Of a stretch of 56,211 bases of DNA, positions 16,185-23,890 are shown piece after piece. The first letter of the stretch is position 1. Every line of letters begins with the position of its first letter. The notes under the pieces are model-generated. The model had not been told where the DNA came from, did not search any database, and saw only the letters and a program-made list of their open reading frames with translations. The position numbers and the translations under genes were made by a program. This DNA is from Silicimonas sp. (GTDB lineage Bacteria > Pseudomonadota > Alphaproteobacteria > Rhodobacterales > Rhodobacteraceae), in contig JAJEGW010000056.1 in NCBI GenBank assembly GCA_022819605.1, forward strand, positions 1-56,211, given 5' to 3'.

Positions 16185-18303
16185 CTCCCTCCTCCTCATC
16201 TCCGAATGCCAGGTACCAGCTCAGTCCGCAGGCCATCAGCAGCACGGCTGCAATGCCCATTAACATGAGTGCCTGCTCCGGCGTTGACGCAAGCAGCAAG
16301 CCGCTGGCAACCAGTGGGCCGAAGAGCGAGCCCAGGCGCTCGATGAAGCGAAAGGTGCCAAGCACCGCGCCTGCACTGGTCTCCGAGGCTCTCTTCTCTG
16401 ACACTTGCATGAGATAGCTGATCTGAGCCGGAATGGACAAGGTCTGACCGACACCAAAAAGCAGCGTGGCTACCATGAGCACGATCAAACCTCCCTGGCC
16501 GAGCGTGTCCCATGTGTGGGGCAGGACGAGCCCTATCCCCGCGATGCAGCAGCCAACAGCCACCCAAAGATGGAACTTGCGCCAGCGATCGGCGAGCGGC
16601 GACATGATCGGCGCGAGCAGAAGGATGGCGATGCCATAGGCCATGATCACCCGGGCGCTGTCTGAGGCACTGCCTCCTGATCCCACAACGGCAAGCGGCA
16701 TCAGGAGGAACAGGCCCCCGGTCAGGAGTGCCTTGGACGGAATCGCGAAGCAGACCATCGCCACCATGAATCTCGGATTCAGCAGGACCGTCCGGAACGC
16801 ATCCCATCGCAGGCCGGGTGCATGCCCCTCGACCTGGTCTTCGGCACCTTCGTCGGCCGCGCGCTTCGGCGTGCCCGATGCATCCGTCAATTCCGGCACC
16901 AAACGCGAAATGAACAGCATGCAAAGTACCGCAGCAATCGCGGCAACAGCGGTGGCCGCCACCAATGCAGAGCCCAGGCCAAGCCTGTCCGCCAGCACGC
17001 CGCCCAGGGCCGGGCCGCAGATTTCGGCGGAGACAACCACCGCGAAGAACACGGAAAACCCGGAGCTTCTGCGGTCAAGCTTTGAATGCTGGTTGATGTA
17101 GATCTGCGCCGCCGCGTAGACCAGCCCGTAGCCGAATCCAGTCAGCGACCTTGAAAGCAGGATCGTTGCAAAGCCCTGTGCGGCAAGGTGGCCCGCTATG
17201 CCGACGGCGCTCAGGATGGCACCCCAGAAGAATATCCGCCGGACACCGAATCGCTCCGCGAGGATCGAGCCGACAAGCACCGAAACCAGCGAGGCCGCCA
17301 TGAATCCGGCCATTATCTGGCCGATCCGCAGCCCCGGGTCGGTGTCAGGCGGTGCAAACTGCCCGAGGAACTGGGGCAGGATCGGTCGCAGGATTGCCTC
17401 CGAAAGGAAGAACATGAAGAGAGGTAGACGAATGTACGAGACCGCAGGGGACCGAATCGGTCGCGGGCCGTCGGCACCGGGCAGCAGCAGCCCGATTTCG
17501 GCCGCGCGGCTTCCGACGACGTCAATGCCCTTCCAGATCACCTCGTTGATCCGACGAACCAGTTCCTGCATGCCGCCGCCCCAAAGGGAATGGGGCACGA
17601 AACGCAGGTCCATGGCCGATAGCCTCTTCGTGAGGAATTCGATCATCCAGAGCGGGCGGACGATCAAGGCAGCGTAGATGAGGATCAGGATCTCGATGGA
17701 CACGAGCGCGACCGCGATCACCACGGTTACGATGTCAAACCAGATGTCTCGCGTCAGCGCATCGATCACCTCGATATTGACGCCTGCATGCAGGAAGCCG
17801 TCGGGATTGCCGGGATCGCGCCCAAGCGGCAGGCTGGACAAAAGCAGATTGCCCACCCGGCGACCGGACATCTCGATGGGAGAATAGAGCGGCCTGCCCG
17901 TGACCATCTCCCAAGATTCAGAGATCCGGTCGGCCATCGTCTCCGTGACCGGATCGGACAGCTTGGAAAGCGTCTCGGCGACGCTGTCAGGATCGTTCGC
18001 GGAAAGGTGGAGAATTTCCCCGTCCGGATCCGTCAGAGCCAGAAACTCCATGCCCTCCGAAAACGATCGCGTCGCGTCAAGTGTCTCTTCGACACCTCGC
18101 AGCGATTCCACGCCGCCTGAGAACGCAATGGCGAGATTGAGTCGTCGCTGGAGACCCAGGCCGGAATTGATTGTCTGGCTTTCCACTTCAGGCAGGAGGC
18201 GGGCTTCAAATATGCGAATCGACAGGATTCCGAACAGCAGGAACGGTATCAGCGTCAGCAGGACCAGGGTCAGCATGAAGAAGGCGGGGAGACGGGACTT
18301 CAT
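16153..18303 (-). CDS. MFS transporter fused to an N-terminal sensor domain
   Basis: At 716 residues this is about 300 longer than a normal major facilitator transporter. TM1 is at 8-28 and an extracytoplasmic domain at about 30-187. TM2 is at 189-213, a HAMP-like cytoplasmic linker runs to about 255, and a 12-segment MFS domain fills about 285-705, with the inter-domain motif AERFGVRRIFFWG. A charged cytoplasmic loop (about 480-515) divides the two halves. The front part resembles the separate sensor gene upstream: both have an LxLAI...EGM/EGL pattern and end in DPDGEIL or DGDGVLL. ATG at 18303 follows a GGGAGGG site and lies one base after the previous stop. Transport direction and substrate are unknown; the layout suggests signal-gated transport or a receptor built from a transporter. 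Confidence 0.82.
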   Translation of the reverse strand: MKSRLPAFFMLTLVLLTLIPFLLFGILSIRIFEARLLPEVESQTINSGLGLQRRLNLAIAFSGGVESLRGVEETLDATRSFSEGMEFLALTDPDGEILHLSANDPDSVAETLSKLSDPVTETMADRISESWEMVTGRPLYSPIEMSGRRVGNLLLSSLPLGRDPGNPDGFLHAGVNIEVIDALTRDIWFDIVTVVIAVALVSIEILILIYAALIVRPLWMIEFLTKRLSAMDLRFVPHSLWGGGMQELVRRINEVIWKGIDVVGSRAAEIGLLLPGADGPRPIRSPAVSYIRLPLFMFFLSEAILRPILPQFLGQFAPPDTDPGLRIGQIMAGFMAASLVSVLVGSILAERFGVRRIFFWGAILSAVGIAGHLAAQGFATILLSRSLTGFGYGLVYAAAQIYINQHSKLDRRSSGFSVFFAVVVSAEICGPALGGVLADRLGLGSALVAATAVAAIAAVLCMLFISRLVPELTDASGTPKRAADEGAEDQVEGHAPGLRWDAFRTVLLNPRFMVAMVCFAIPSKALLTGGLFLLMPLAVVGSGGSASDSARVIMAYGIAILLLAPIMSPLADRWRKFHLWVAVGCCIAGIGLVLPHTWDTLGQGGLIVLMVATLLFGVGQTLSIPAQISYLMQVSEKRASETSAGAVLGTFRFIERLGSLFGPLVASGLLLASTPEQALMLMGIAAVLLMACGLSWYLAFGDEEEGDAIRALLFET

Positions 18304-18304
18304 G

Positions 18305-19063
18305 TCAGCCTGCCCTCCCTGGCTTGACCGTCTCCTGCCCGATCCTCCACACCGCCTGAACAAGCGGATCAGAGGACTCAGGCTCCGGGGCTTGGGGATC
18401 GCTCGCCCGCTGTACGGTTTCGCTTCGCTTCGCGATCTGCCCCTCTATTCGTCCCAGGACCGCCACGGTTCCGAGAATCAGCAGCGGAATGACCGGCAGC
18501 AGCGAACCGAACAGGGCAAAAGCCAAGTGCGACGGGGTCTCCTCCAGATCTCTCGCGACATCGCCACCATCATGGGACAGCACCAGCATCCCGACGGGGA
18601 TGCCGTTCTGCATGACCGCCGTCCGGGCCGTGAACTCCCGCCCGGGATCGAAAGTGTGCAGAACGTCGCCTGGCGCTGGGATCACAAGTTCCGTGACCCC
18701 TTCGTCAAGCTCGGCGCTCTCCTGTTCCTCGCTTTCCGGTTCCTCTGGGGATGGACGAGTCGTGTACAGGAGCACACCGTCACCGTCCGTCACGAAGATG
18801 TCGAACGCGCCTTCAAATTGGCTGACTGAGCGCTGGATCAACTGTTCGGTCGATCTGGTCGTTCCCAAGGTAAGTCCCTCTTCGAGGCTGTTTTCGATGG
18901 CCAGGACCAGGTCGCGCAGCACGGCATCGTAGCGGGCCGCAGCGCTCGAGGTGAGCAATCGCTCGAATTTCAGGTAGTTCAGGAAAGCCGCAGCCGACAG
19001 CCCGATGATCGGCAACAGGCACAGAACGAAGATGAACTCGATCGTCAGCCTACCGGGTCGCAT
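18305..19063 (-). CDS. Membrane sensor protein with one extracytoplasmic domain
   Basis: This 252-residue protein has two membrane segments (9-30 and 181-205) around an extracytoplasmic domain. The domain has a helical first part and a PAS/Cache-like strand segment FDIFVTDGDGVLLYTT at 87-102. A very acidic Glu/Ser/Pro loop sits at 104-122. The short cytoplasmic tail (206-252) has no catalytic domain. The domain is similar to the first 190 residues of the MFS fusion that follows, so the two probably read the same or related cues or form a mixed receptor. Its start lies 14 bases inside the kinase gene. No family name can be given from sequence alone. Confidence 0.7.
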   Translation of the reverse strand: MRPGRLTIEFIFVLCLLPIIGLSAAAFLNYLKFERLLTSSAAARYDAVLRDLVLAIENSLEEGLTLGTTRSTEQLIQRSVSQFEGAFDIFVTDGDGVLLYTTRPSPEEPESEEQESAELDEGVTELVIPAPGDVLHTFDPGREFTARTAVMQNGIPVGMLVLSHDGGDVARDLEETPSHLAFALFGSLLPVIPLLILGTVAVLGRIEGQIAKRSETVQRASDPQAPEPESSDPLVQAVWRIGQETVKPGRAG

Positions 19064-19583
19064 CGGTCGACTGCCTTGCCTCGCCGGACTTCAACGGCGA
19101 CGACTCCTGCGGTGCAGCCCCTGCCGATCCTTCCGCGTCCATTTCCGTGCCGTCGTCGAGCGGCGATTCCCGCCCAAAGACAGTAGTGATCCGATTTCGC
19201 TGGTCGTAGTCGTAGCTCACATGGTCGGCCATGTTTCGAACCAGCATGATGCCAAGCCCGCCGATTTGCCGGTCTTCCACGCCAGACCGCGTATCCGGCA
19301 CAGGACTGTCCTTCAAGACATCGAACGGCGGAGCGTCATCTTCAATTACGAGGGCCGCACCTTCCGGCAACGGATGCAGGGTCAGCCAGATCGGACCGTC
19401 GTCGCGGACACCTCCGTAGCCATGCATGACGGAGTTCATGAACAGTTCCTCGACGACAAGATGCATCTTGTGCCGGAATTCGACCGCCGGGAAGTGAGAT
19501 TCGCAGAATGAATCTATCCAGGCTTCGATCTTGGAGAGGTTTTTGGTCTGGCTGTCAATTTCAAGGCGCTCAACCTTGGACAT
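19050..19583 (-). CDS. RsbW/SpoIIAB-like anti-sigma-type serine kinase (GHKL ATPase)
   Basis: This 177-residue GHKL-fold ATPase is the expected kinase for the adjacent STAS protein. The N-box is VVEELFMNSVMHG (E45, E46, N50), the G1 motif EDDAPPFD at 81-88 and the G2 motif GGLGIMLVRN at 108-117. A 35-residue low-complexity acidic/Ser tail extends beyond the ATPase fold. The start MSKVERLE at 19583 is one base after the STAS stop; an in-frame upstream extension exists but would overlap the STAS gene. In known partner switches this kinase binds either a sigma factor or the unphosphorylated STAS protein. No sigma factor is coded nearby, so the regulated partner is open. Confidence 0.85.
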   Translation of the reverse strand: MSKVERLEIDSQTKNLSKIEAWIDSFCESHFPAVEFRHKMHLVVEELFMNSVMHGYGGVRDDGPIWLTLHPLPEGAALVIEDDAPPFDVLKDSPVPDTRSGVEDRQIGGLGIMLVRNMADHVSYDYDQRNRITTVFGRESPLDDGTEMDAEGSAGAAPQESSPLKSGEARQSTDATR

Positions 19584-19584
19584 G

Positions 19585-19938
19585 TCAGGCCCGTCCTGAA
19601 TTAGCGGCCGTTTCGGCCAGCGCCTCTTCACGCTTTTCGTAAACCTGGAAAATTCTGTCAAATCCGGAAATGTGGAACACTTCAGCCACGGGGCCGGTCA
19701 GCCCACAGATCGAGAATGCCACCGACTGCTTGGAGAGCCGCTTGGCGACGACGAGAATCGCGCGAAGTCCGGCACTGCTGACATAGGAAACACCACTGAG
19801 GTCACAGACCACGACGTTGTCCGTTTCCTGGACTTCGGCCATCATCGAATTCTCCAATGCCCCGGCCGTGGCGCCATCAATGCGCCCTTCGACTTCGACT
19901 ACCACAGAGTGTCCGTCCCTCGAGGCCCTGCAATCCAT
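19585..19938 (-). CDS. STAS-domain anti-sigma-factor antagonist (RsbV/SpoIIAA-like)
   Basis: This 117-residue single STAS domain has VVVEVEGRIDGATA and then the diagnostic loop DLSGVSYVSSAGLRAIL at 46-62. ATG at 19938 is used because AAGGAG lies 9 bases upstream; a longer start at 19971 lacks a site. S54/S55 are the likely phosphorylation candidates. In an ungapped alignment with the DSSG loop of SpoIIAA, the phosphorylated position corresponds to A56, so the acceptor residue needs experimental mapping. It is the first gene of the seven-gene unit, divergent from amt. Confidence 0.88.
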   Translation of the reverse strand: MDCRASRDGHSVVVEVEGRIDGATAGALENSMMAEVQETDNVVVCDLSGVSYVSSAGLRAILVVAKRLSKQSVAFSICGLTGPVAEVFHISGFDRIFQVYEKREEALAETAANSGRA

Positions 19939-20151
19939 CTCAATCTCCTTACCCAAGACCTGCCCAGCCATGGTTTCGCCATGAAATCGGCAGACAAGGC
20001 TTTCTGCTCTTAATTTCCGACAATTGTCTGCCGACGATGCATCGCGGTGTCAAGGGCACAATTGAAATTGTCCTCGTCGGTTCAGCGTTGATTTTTTAGC
20101 CCAGCCGTGACATGCCTCAGTGCGTTCACGAAGGACAGGGACACGATCATC
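19939..20151. promoter_or_regulatory. Divergent promoter region of the partner-switching operon and amt
   Basis: These 213 bases separate two divergent starts and must contain both promoters. The middle (20030-20100) is AT-rich relative to its surroundings, with GATTTTTTAG at 20090-20099. No convincing sigma-54 (GG-N10-GC) site was found, although amt is often NtrC-controlled. I could not assign -35/-10 elements. Confidence 0.4.
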
Positions 20152-21519
20152 ATGCAAAAGCTGTTTGGAATTCTGGGACTCGCAACGTTTCTGAGTCTCT
20201 TGCCGGCCTCGGCCATGGCGCAGGCCAGCACGGAAACCGGATTCGTCCTCAACACGTTTGGATTTCTTATCTGGGGTGCACTGGTCATGTTGATGTGCGC
20301 CGGATTCACGATGCTTGAAGCCGGTTCGGTGCGCACAAAGAACGCCTCCGTCATCTGCATGAAGAACATCGGGCTCTACTCGATTGCCGGGTTGGCCTAC
20401 TACGTCATCGGATACAACATCATGTATGTCGATGTTGACGGCGGGTTCTTCGGTTCCATTTCGCTCTTCCGCGGAAATTCGGCCAGCGAGATCGCGTTCC
20501 TGAGCGCCGCTCCAGAGATGATCGACCAGGCCCGCGAGACATTGCTGGCGGAATCTGACGGTTATGCCACGATGTCGGACTGGTTCTTCCAGATGGTCTT
20601 TGTCGCGACAACGGCGTCAATCATCTCCGGCACCCTTGCCGAGCGCGTACGACTGTGGTCGTTCTTCCTGTTCGTGGCGATACTAACCGCCTGCATCTAT
20701 CCGATCGTGGGCGCGTGGACCTGGGGCGGCGGCTGGCTGGCCGAAATGGGCTTCCAGGACTTTGCAGGATCCACGATCGTGCACTCGACCGGTGGGTGGG
20801 CCGCGCTGTCCGGTGCCATGCTGCTCGGCGCGCGACGCGGACGGTTCCGCAAGGATGGCACCATTCGGCAGTTGCCGCCCTCGAACGTGCCCATCGTCAC
20901 GCTGGGCGTGTTCATCCTTTGGTTGGGCTGGTTCGGATTCAACGGTGGTTCCCAACTGGCACTTAGCTCGGCAACGGACGCGCTGGCGCTGAGCAACATA
21001 TTCGCCAACACCAACATCGCCGCCGCGGCGGGCGTGGTTGCGGCCCTGGTCCTGTCCAAACCAATCCTGGGGCGCATGGACCTTCTCGCAACGCTGAACG
21101 GAGCAATCGCCGGGCTCGTGGCAATTACTGCCGGGCCGGATCTCGTCGACCACCAGTGGGCGATCCTGATTGGCGGGGTTGGCGGCGCCGTGACGGTTGC
21201 CGGAACCAAGCTGCTGGAGACGGTTCGCGTCGATGACGTCGTGGGCGCGATACCGGCCCACCTGTTTGCCGGCATCTGGGGCACGCTGGCCGTTTGCATC
21301 GCCGCTGGCGGAAACCTGTTCGTGCAGCTGACTGGCATCGTTGCGATAGGCATCTTTGTCTTTGCCGTCTCGACCGCGGTCTGGATGCTGATCGACCGGC
21401 TCATTGGCCTGCGTGTTTCCCCAAGCGCGGAGCAGCTGGGTCAGGATGTCGTGGAACTCGGCATCGAGGCGTATCCGGAATTCGTGGCCATCCCGGAACC
21501 GGATGACGACGACGATTGA
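20152..21519 (+). CDS. amt: Ammonium transporter
   Basis: This 455-residue Amt/MEP/Rh-family channel conducts ammonium across the inner membrane. It has a signal-like N-terminus (MQKLFGILGLATFLSLLPASAMA) followed by 11 membrane segments. Pore histidines are visible in STIVHSTGGWAAL and PAHLFAGIWGTL, and the aromatic gate region in SDWFFQMVFVATTASI. The C-terminal tail has the usual GQDVVELGIEAYPEF, which contacts the PII protein GlnK in relatives, but no glnK is adjacent. The final residues are a run of Asp. ATG at 20152 is preferred over an upstream in-frame ATG at 20107, which would put a polar extension before the signal peptide. Confidence 0.93.
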   Translation: MQKLFGILGLATFLSLLPASAMAQASTETGFVLNTFGFLIWGALVMLMCAGFTMLEAGSVRTKNASVICMKNIGLYSIAGLAYYVIGYNIMYVDVDGGFFGSISLFRGNSASEIAFLSAAPEMIDQARETLLAESDGYATMSDWFFQMVFVATTASIISGTLAERVRLWSFFLFVAILTACIYPIVGAWTWGGGWLAEMGFQDFAGSTIVHSTGGWAALSGAMLLGARRGRFRKDGTIRQLPPSNVPIVTLGVFILWLGWFGFNGGSQLALSSATDALALSNIFANTNIAAAAGVVAALVLSKPILGRMDLLATLNGAIAGLVAITAGPDLVDHQWAILIGGVGGAVTVAGTKLLETVRVDDVVGAIPAHLFAGIWGTLAVCIAAGGNLFVQLTGIVAIGIFVFAVSTAVWMLIDRLIGLRVSPSAEQLGQDVVELGIEAYPEFVAIPEPDDDDD

Positions 21520-21601
21520 CACTTCGTTGGCCCTTGCGGGAGGGGCATTGCGTTGGCTGGCACGCCCGATCGCGTTCATTCGCGGAGCGCCTGCCTCAGT
21601 C

Positions 21602-21631
21602 GGGGCATTTGGCCAAAAGGCCGTTTGCCCG
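21602..21631. terminator. Hairpin between amt and the converging DUF2189 gene
   Basis: GGGCA and GGCC on the left pair with GGCC and TGCCC on the right around an AAAA loop, with a small internal mismatch. It sits between two converging genes, where a bidirectional stop is expected. There is no U-tract on either strand. Confidence 0.25.
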
Positions 21632-21750
21632 GACAGAAAGTAGACTGGTGCATCCTGCAGGCCCATTGCTCAGCTTCCGGGCGTGAGTTGTAGCGCATTC
21701 GGACGACGCTGAGCCCATGCAAGCCGGTCTCGCCCGCTGCGGTGCCAAAA

Positions 21751-22581
21751 TCACGTCAGCGGAATGTAAAGTGCGCGTCTGTAGATGTGCCAGGTTGCAT
21801 GTCCGAGGACAGGCAACGCCACGAGCAGCCCCAAGAACAGGGGCAGCATCGCGACAAGCAGGCTGACGGCAATGATCGCGGCCCAAATGCACATGACCAG
21901 CTTGTTCCTGGCGACAGTCCTGACGCTGATCAGCATTGCGGTCACGAAGTCGATCTCCTTGTCCACCAGCAACGGCAGCGACACGACCGTCAAAGCGAAT
22001 GTCAGGAATGCCACTGCGCCGCCAATGGCAACTTGGAACGCCAGCATCGAGAAGCCGGTTGGCGTCAGGTACACGTCCCACGAGGTCAGGACATTGGTCA
22101 TGGCCGCGGGACCGAGAAACAGCGCGAAACTCATGTGGGCGATAATGCTCCAGAACAGGAACACGAAAGCGAGAATTGCCCCGACCCAAGGCAACTGCCG
22201 TCCCCGCTCCCTCCAGACCACCGTGAGTATTCCGGCCCATTCCAGCGGCTCCCTTGCCTCGATCCGGCGACTTATCTCATAGAGCCCGACGGCGGCAAAG
22301 GGAGCAACCAGCGGGAAACCGAGCGCAAATGCGAGAGTCCAGAAGAAGGTGCCGGCGCCGATCCAGACAAGCAGCCACCCCGAAACGACATAGACGCCAC
22401 CGAACAGGAATCCGTACAGAGGCGCTCTCCGGAAGTCGTGGATGCCAGCCTTGATCGACACGAACAGTTCGGCCAGCGTGACGTCCGCAATTTCCGGAAC
22501 CGGGCTGGCAGCAGACTCGCTCTGAATACCCTGATTCATTGCCTCGCGCCTTAAGGAGTTCTGGTCTTGCTCTTGCGGCAT
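21751..22581 (-). CDS. DUF2189 family integral membrane protein
   Basis: This 276-residue membrane protein has about six hydrophobic segments after a 30-residue polar N-terminus. The pattern matches DUF2189: a cytoplasmic start with [22 protein letters not shown], paired segments rich in Gly and aromatic residues, and a last segment ending [12 protein letters not shown]. Family function is not established. ATG at 22581 is selected because AAGGAGA lies 10 bases upstream; the internal ATG at 22539 has a weaker site. It is divergent from prfB, with about 100 bases between the starts. Confidence 0.82.
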   Translation of the reverse strand: MPQEQDQNSLRREAMNQGIQSESAASPVPEIADVTLAELFVSIKAGIHDFRRAPLYGFLFGGVYVVSGWLLVWIGAGTFFWTLAFALGFPLVAPFAAVGLYEISRRIEAREPLEWAGILTVVWRERGRQLPWVGAILAFVFLFWSIIAHMSFALFLGPAAMTNVLTSWDVYLTPTGFSMLAFQVAIGGAVAFLTFALTVVSLPLLVDKEIDFVTAMLISVRTVARNKLVMCIWAAIIAVSLLVAMLPLFLGLLVALPVLGHATWHIYRRALYIPLT

Positions 22582-22682
22582 CAATTTGCCGTGTCTCCTT
22601 GGCACCTGCAAGCGGCTGCCTTGAAGCCTGCAACGCGCGTTGCTATCACCCGCCAGCCAAAGACTGCCCATGGAGAACTGTC

Positions 22683-23807
22683 ATGCGTGCCGAGGCGGAA
22701 AGCACGGTCGCCGCCATCGAGAAATCGCTCGACCTGCTGGCCCAGCGCATGGACTGGGACACGGCAGAACATCGCCTGGAAGAGTTCAACGCGATGGTCG
22801 AAAACCCAAATCTCTGGGACAATCCCGGACGCGCGCAGGCACTCATGCGCGAGCGGCAGCAGCTCGTCGACGCGATGGAGCGCCTCACGTCCATGCGCCA
22901 GGAACTCTCGGACAACGTTGAACTGATCGGGCTCGGCGAGCAGGAAAACGATACTGAAGTCCTGGAGGACGTGAAGGCGGCGCTGAACTCTCTCGCCGAA
23001 CGCGCAGCCCAGGCCGAAATCGAGGCGCTTCTGGATGGCGAAGCCGATGGCAACGACACCTATCTCGAGATCAATGCGGGTGCCGGCGGCACGGAGAGTT
23101 GCGACTGGGTGAAAATGCTGGCGCGCATGTACGAACGCTGGGCGGAAGCCCATGGCTATGACGTGCAAGTCCAGTCCCAGCAACCAGGCGAAGAGGCCGG
23201 ACTCAAGTCTGTATGCTTCAAGATCATGGGTCCAAACGCATACGGGTGGCTGAAGACCGAAAGCGGCGTGCACCGGCTGGTTCGCATTTCTCCCTACGAC
23301 AGCGCAGCGCGGCGGCACACGTCCTTCTCCTCCGTCTGGGTCTATCCTGTCGTCGACGACAATATCGAGATCGAAGTGAATCCGTCGGACGTCCGCATCG
23401 ACACCTATCGATCTTCCGGGGCTGGCGGGCAGCACGTGAACACCACGGACTCCGCCGTCAGGATGACACATATCCCGACCGGCATCGTGGTCACCTCGTC
23501 CGAAAAATCCCAGCACCAGAACCGCGAAATCGCCATGAAAACCCTGAAGTCACGGCTGTACCAGCTGGAACTGGAAAGGCGAAGCGCCGCGATCGCCGAA
23601 GCCCATGAAGGCAAGGGAGACGCCGGTTGGGGCAATCAGATCCGGTCCTACGTCCTGCAGCCCTACCAGATGGTGAAGGACCTTCGCACCGGGCACGAGA
23701 CATCTGACACGGCAGGCGTTCTGGACGGCGATCTTGATGCGTTCATGGCCGAAACGCTGGCGCTCGGCGTCGCAGGAAAGAAGCGGAACGAAGCACGGGC
23801 GGGCTAG
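22683..23807 (+). CDS. prfB: Peptide chain release factor 2
   Basis: This 374-residue release factor recognises UGA and UAA stop codons and triggers peptide release through the GGQ loop ([17 protein letters not shown]). The stop-recognition motif is SPY ([14 protein letters not shown]) rather than the SPF of Escherichia coli, a variant I recall as usual in alphaproteobacteria. The gene is one uninterrupted frame from ATG 22683, preceded by GGAG, so the autoregulatory +1 frameshift of many bacterial prfB genes is absent. Confidence 0.97.
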   Translation: MRAEAESTVAAIEKSLDLLAQRMDWDTAEHRLEEFNAMVENPNLWDNPGRAQALMRERQQLVDAMERLTSMRQELSDNVELIGLGEQENDTEVLEDVKAALNSLAERAAQAEIEALLDGEADGNDTYLEINAGAGGTESCDWVKMLARMYERWAEAHGYDVQVQSQQPGEEAGLKSVCFKIMGPNAYGWLKTESGVHRLVRISPYDSAARRHTSFSSVWVYPVVDDNIEIEVNPSDVRIDTYRSSGAGGQHVNTTDSAVRMTHIPTGIVVTSSEKSQHQNREIAMKTLKSRLYQLELERRSAAIAEAHEGKGDAGWGNQIRSYVLQPYQMVKDLRTGHETSDTAGVLDGDLDAFMAETLALGVAGKKRNEARAG

Positions 23808-23834
23808 CGGAACCTCCGGCCCTGAATGAGATTG

Positions 23835-23850
23835 CCTGCACTTGTGCAGG
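23835..23850. terminator. Hairpin between converging prfB and PBP1A genes
   Basis: CCTGCA-CTTG-TGCAGG is a perfect inverted repeat 27 bases after the prfB stop and 40 bases from the PBP1A stop. It may act for both genes. A U-tract is lacking on both strands. Confidence 0.35.
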
Positions 23851-23890
23851 AAGTGCGGCATGCGCACGCCTCAGATTCGTGCCGGCACCG

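Noticed and set aside
19939-20151. Sigma-54 promoter for amt around GGGCACAATTGAAATTGT
   Set aside because: The GG and GC elements are not at the required spacing.
23280-23320. SPY instead of SPF in release factor 2 as a possible altered stop specificity
   Set aside because: I recall this variant as usual in alphaproteobacterial RF2; the rest of the recognition domain is normal.
22683-23807. Programmed frameshift in prfB
   Set aside because: The coding frame is continuous with no in-frame UGA near codon 25, so no frameshift is needed.
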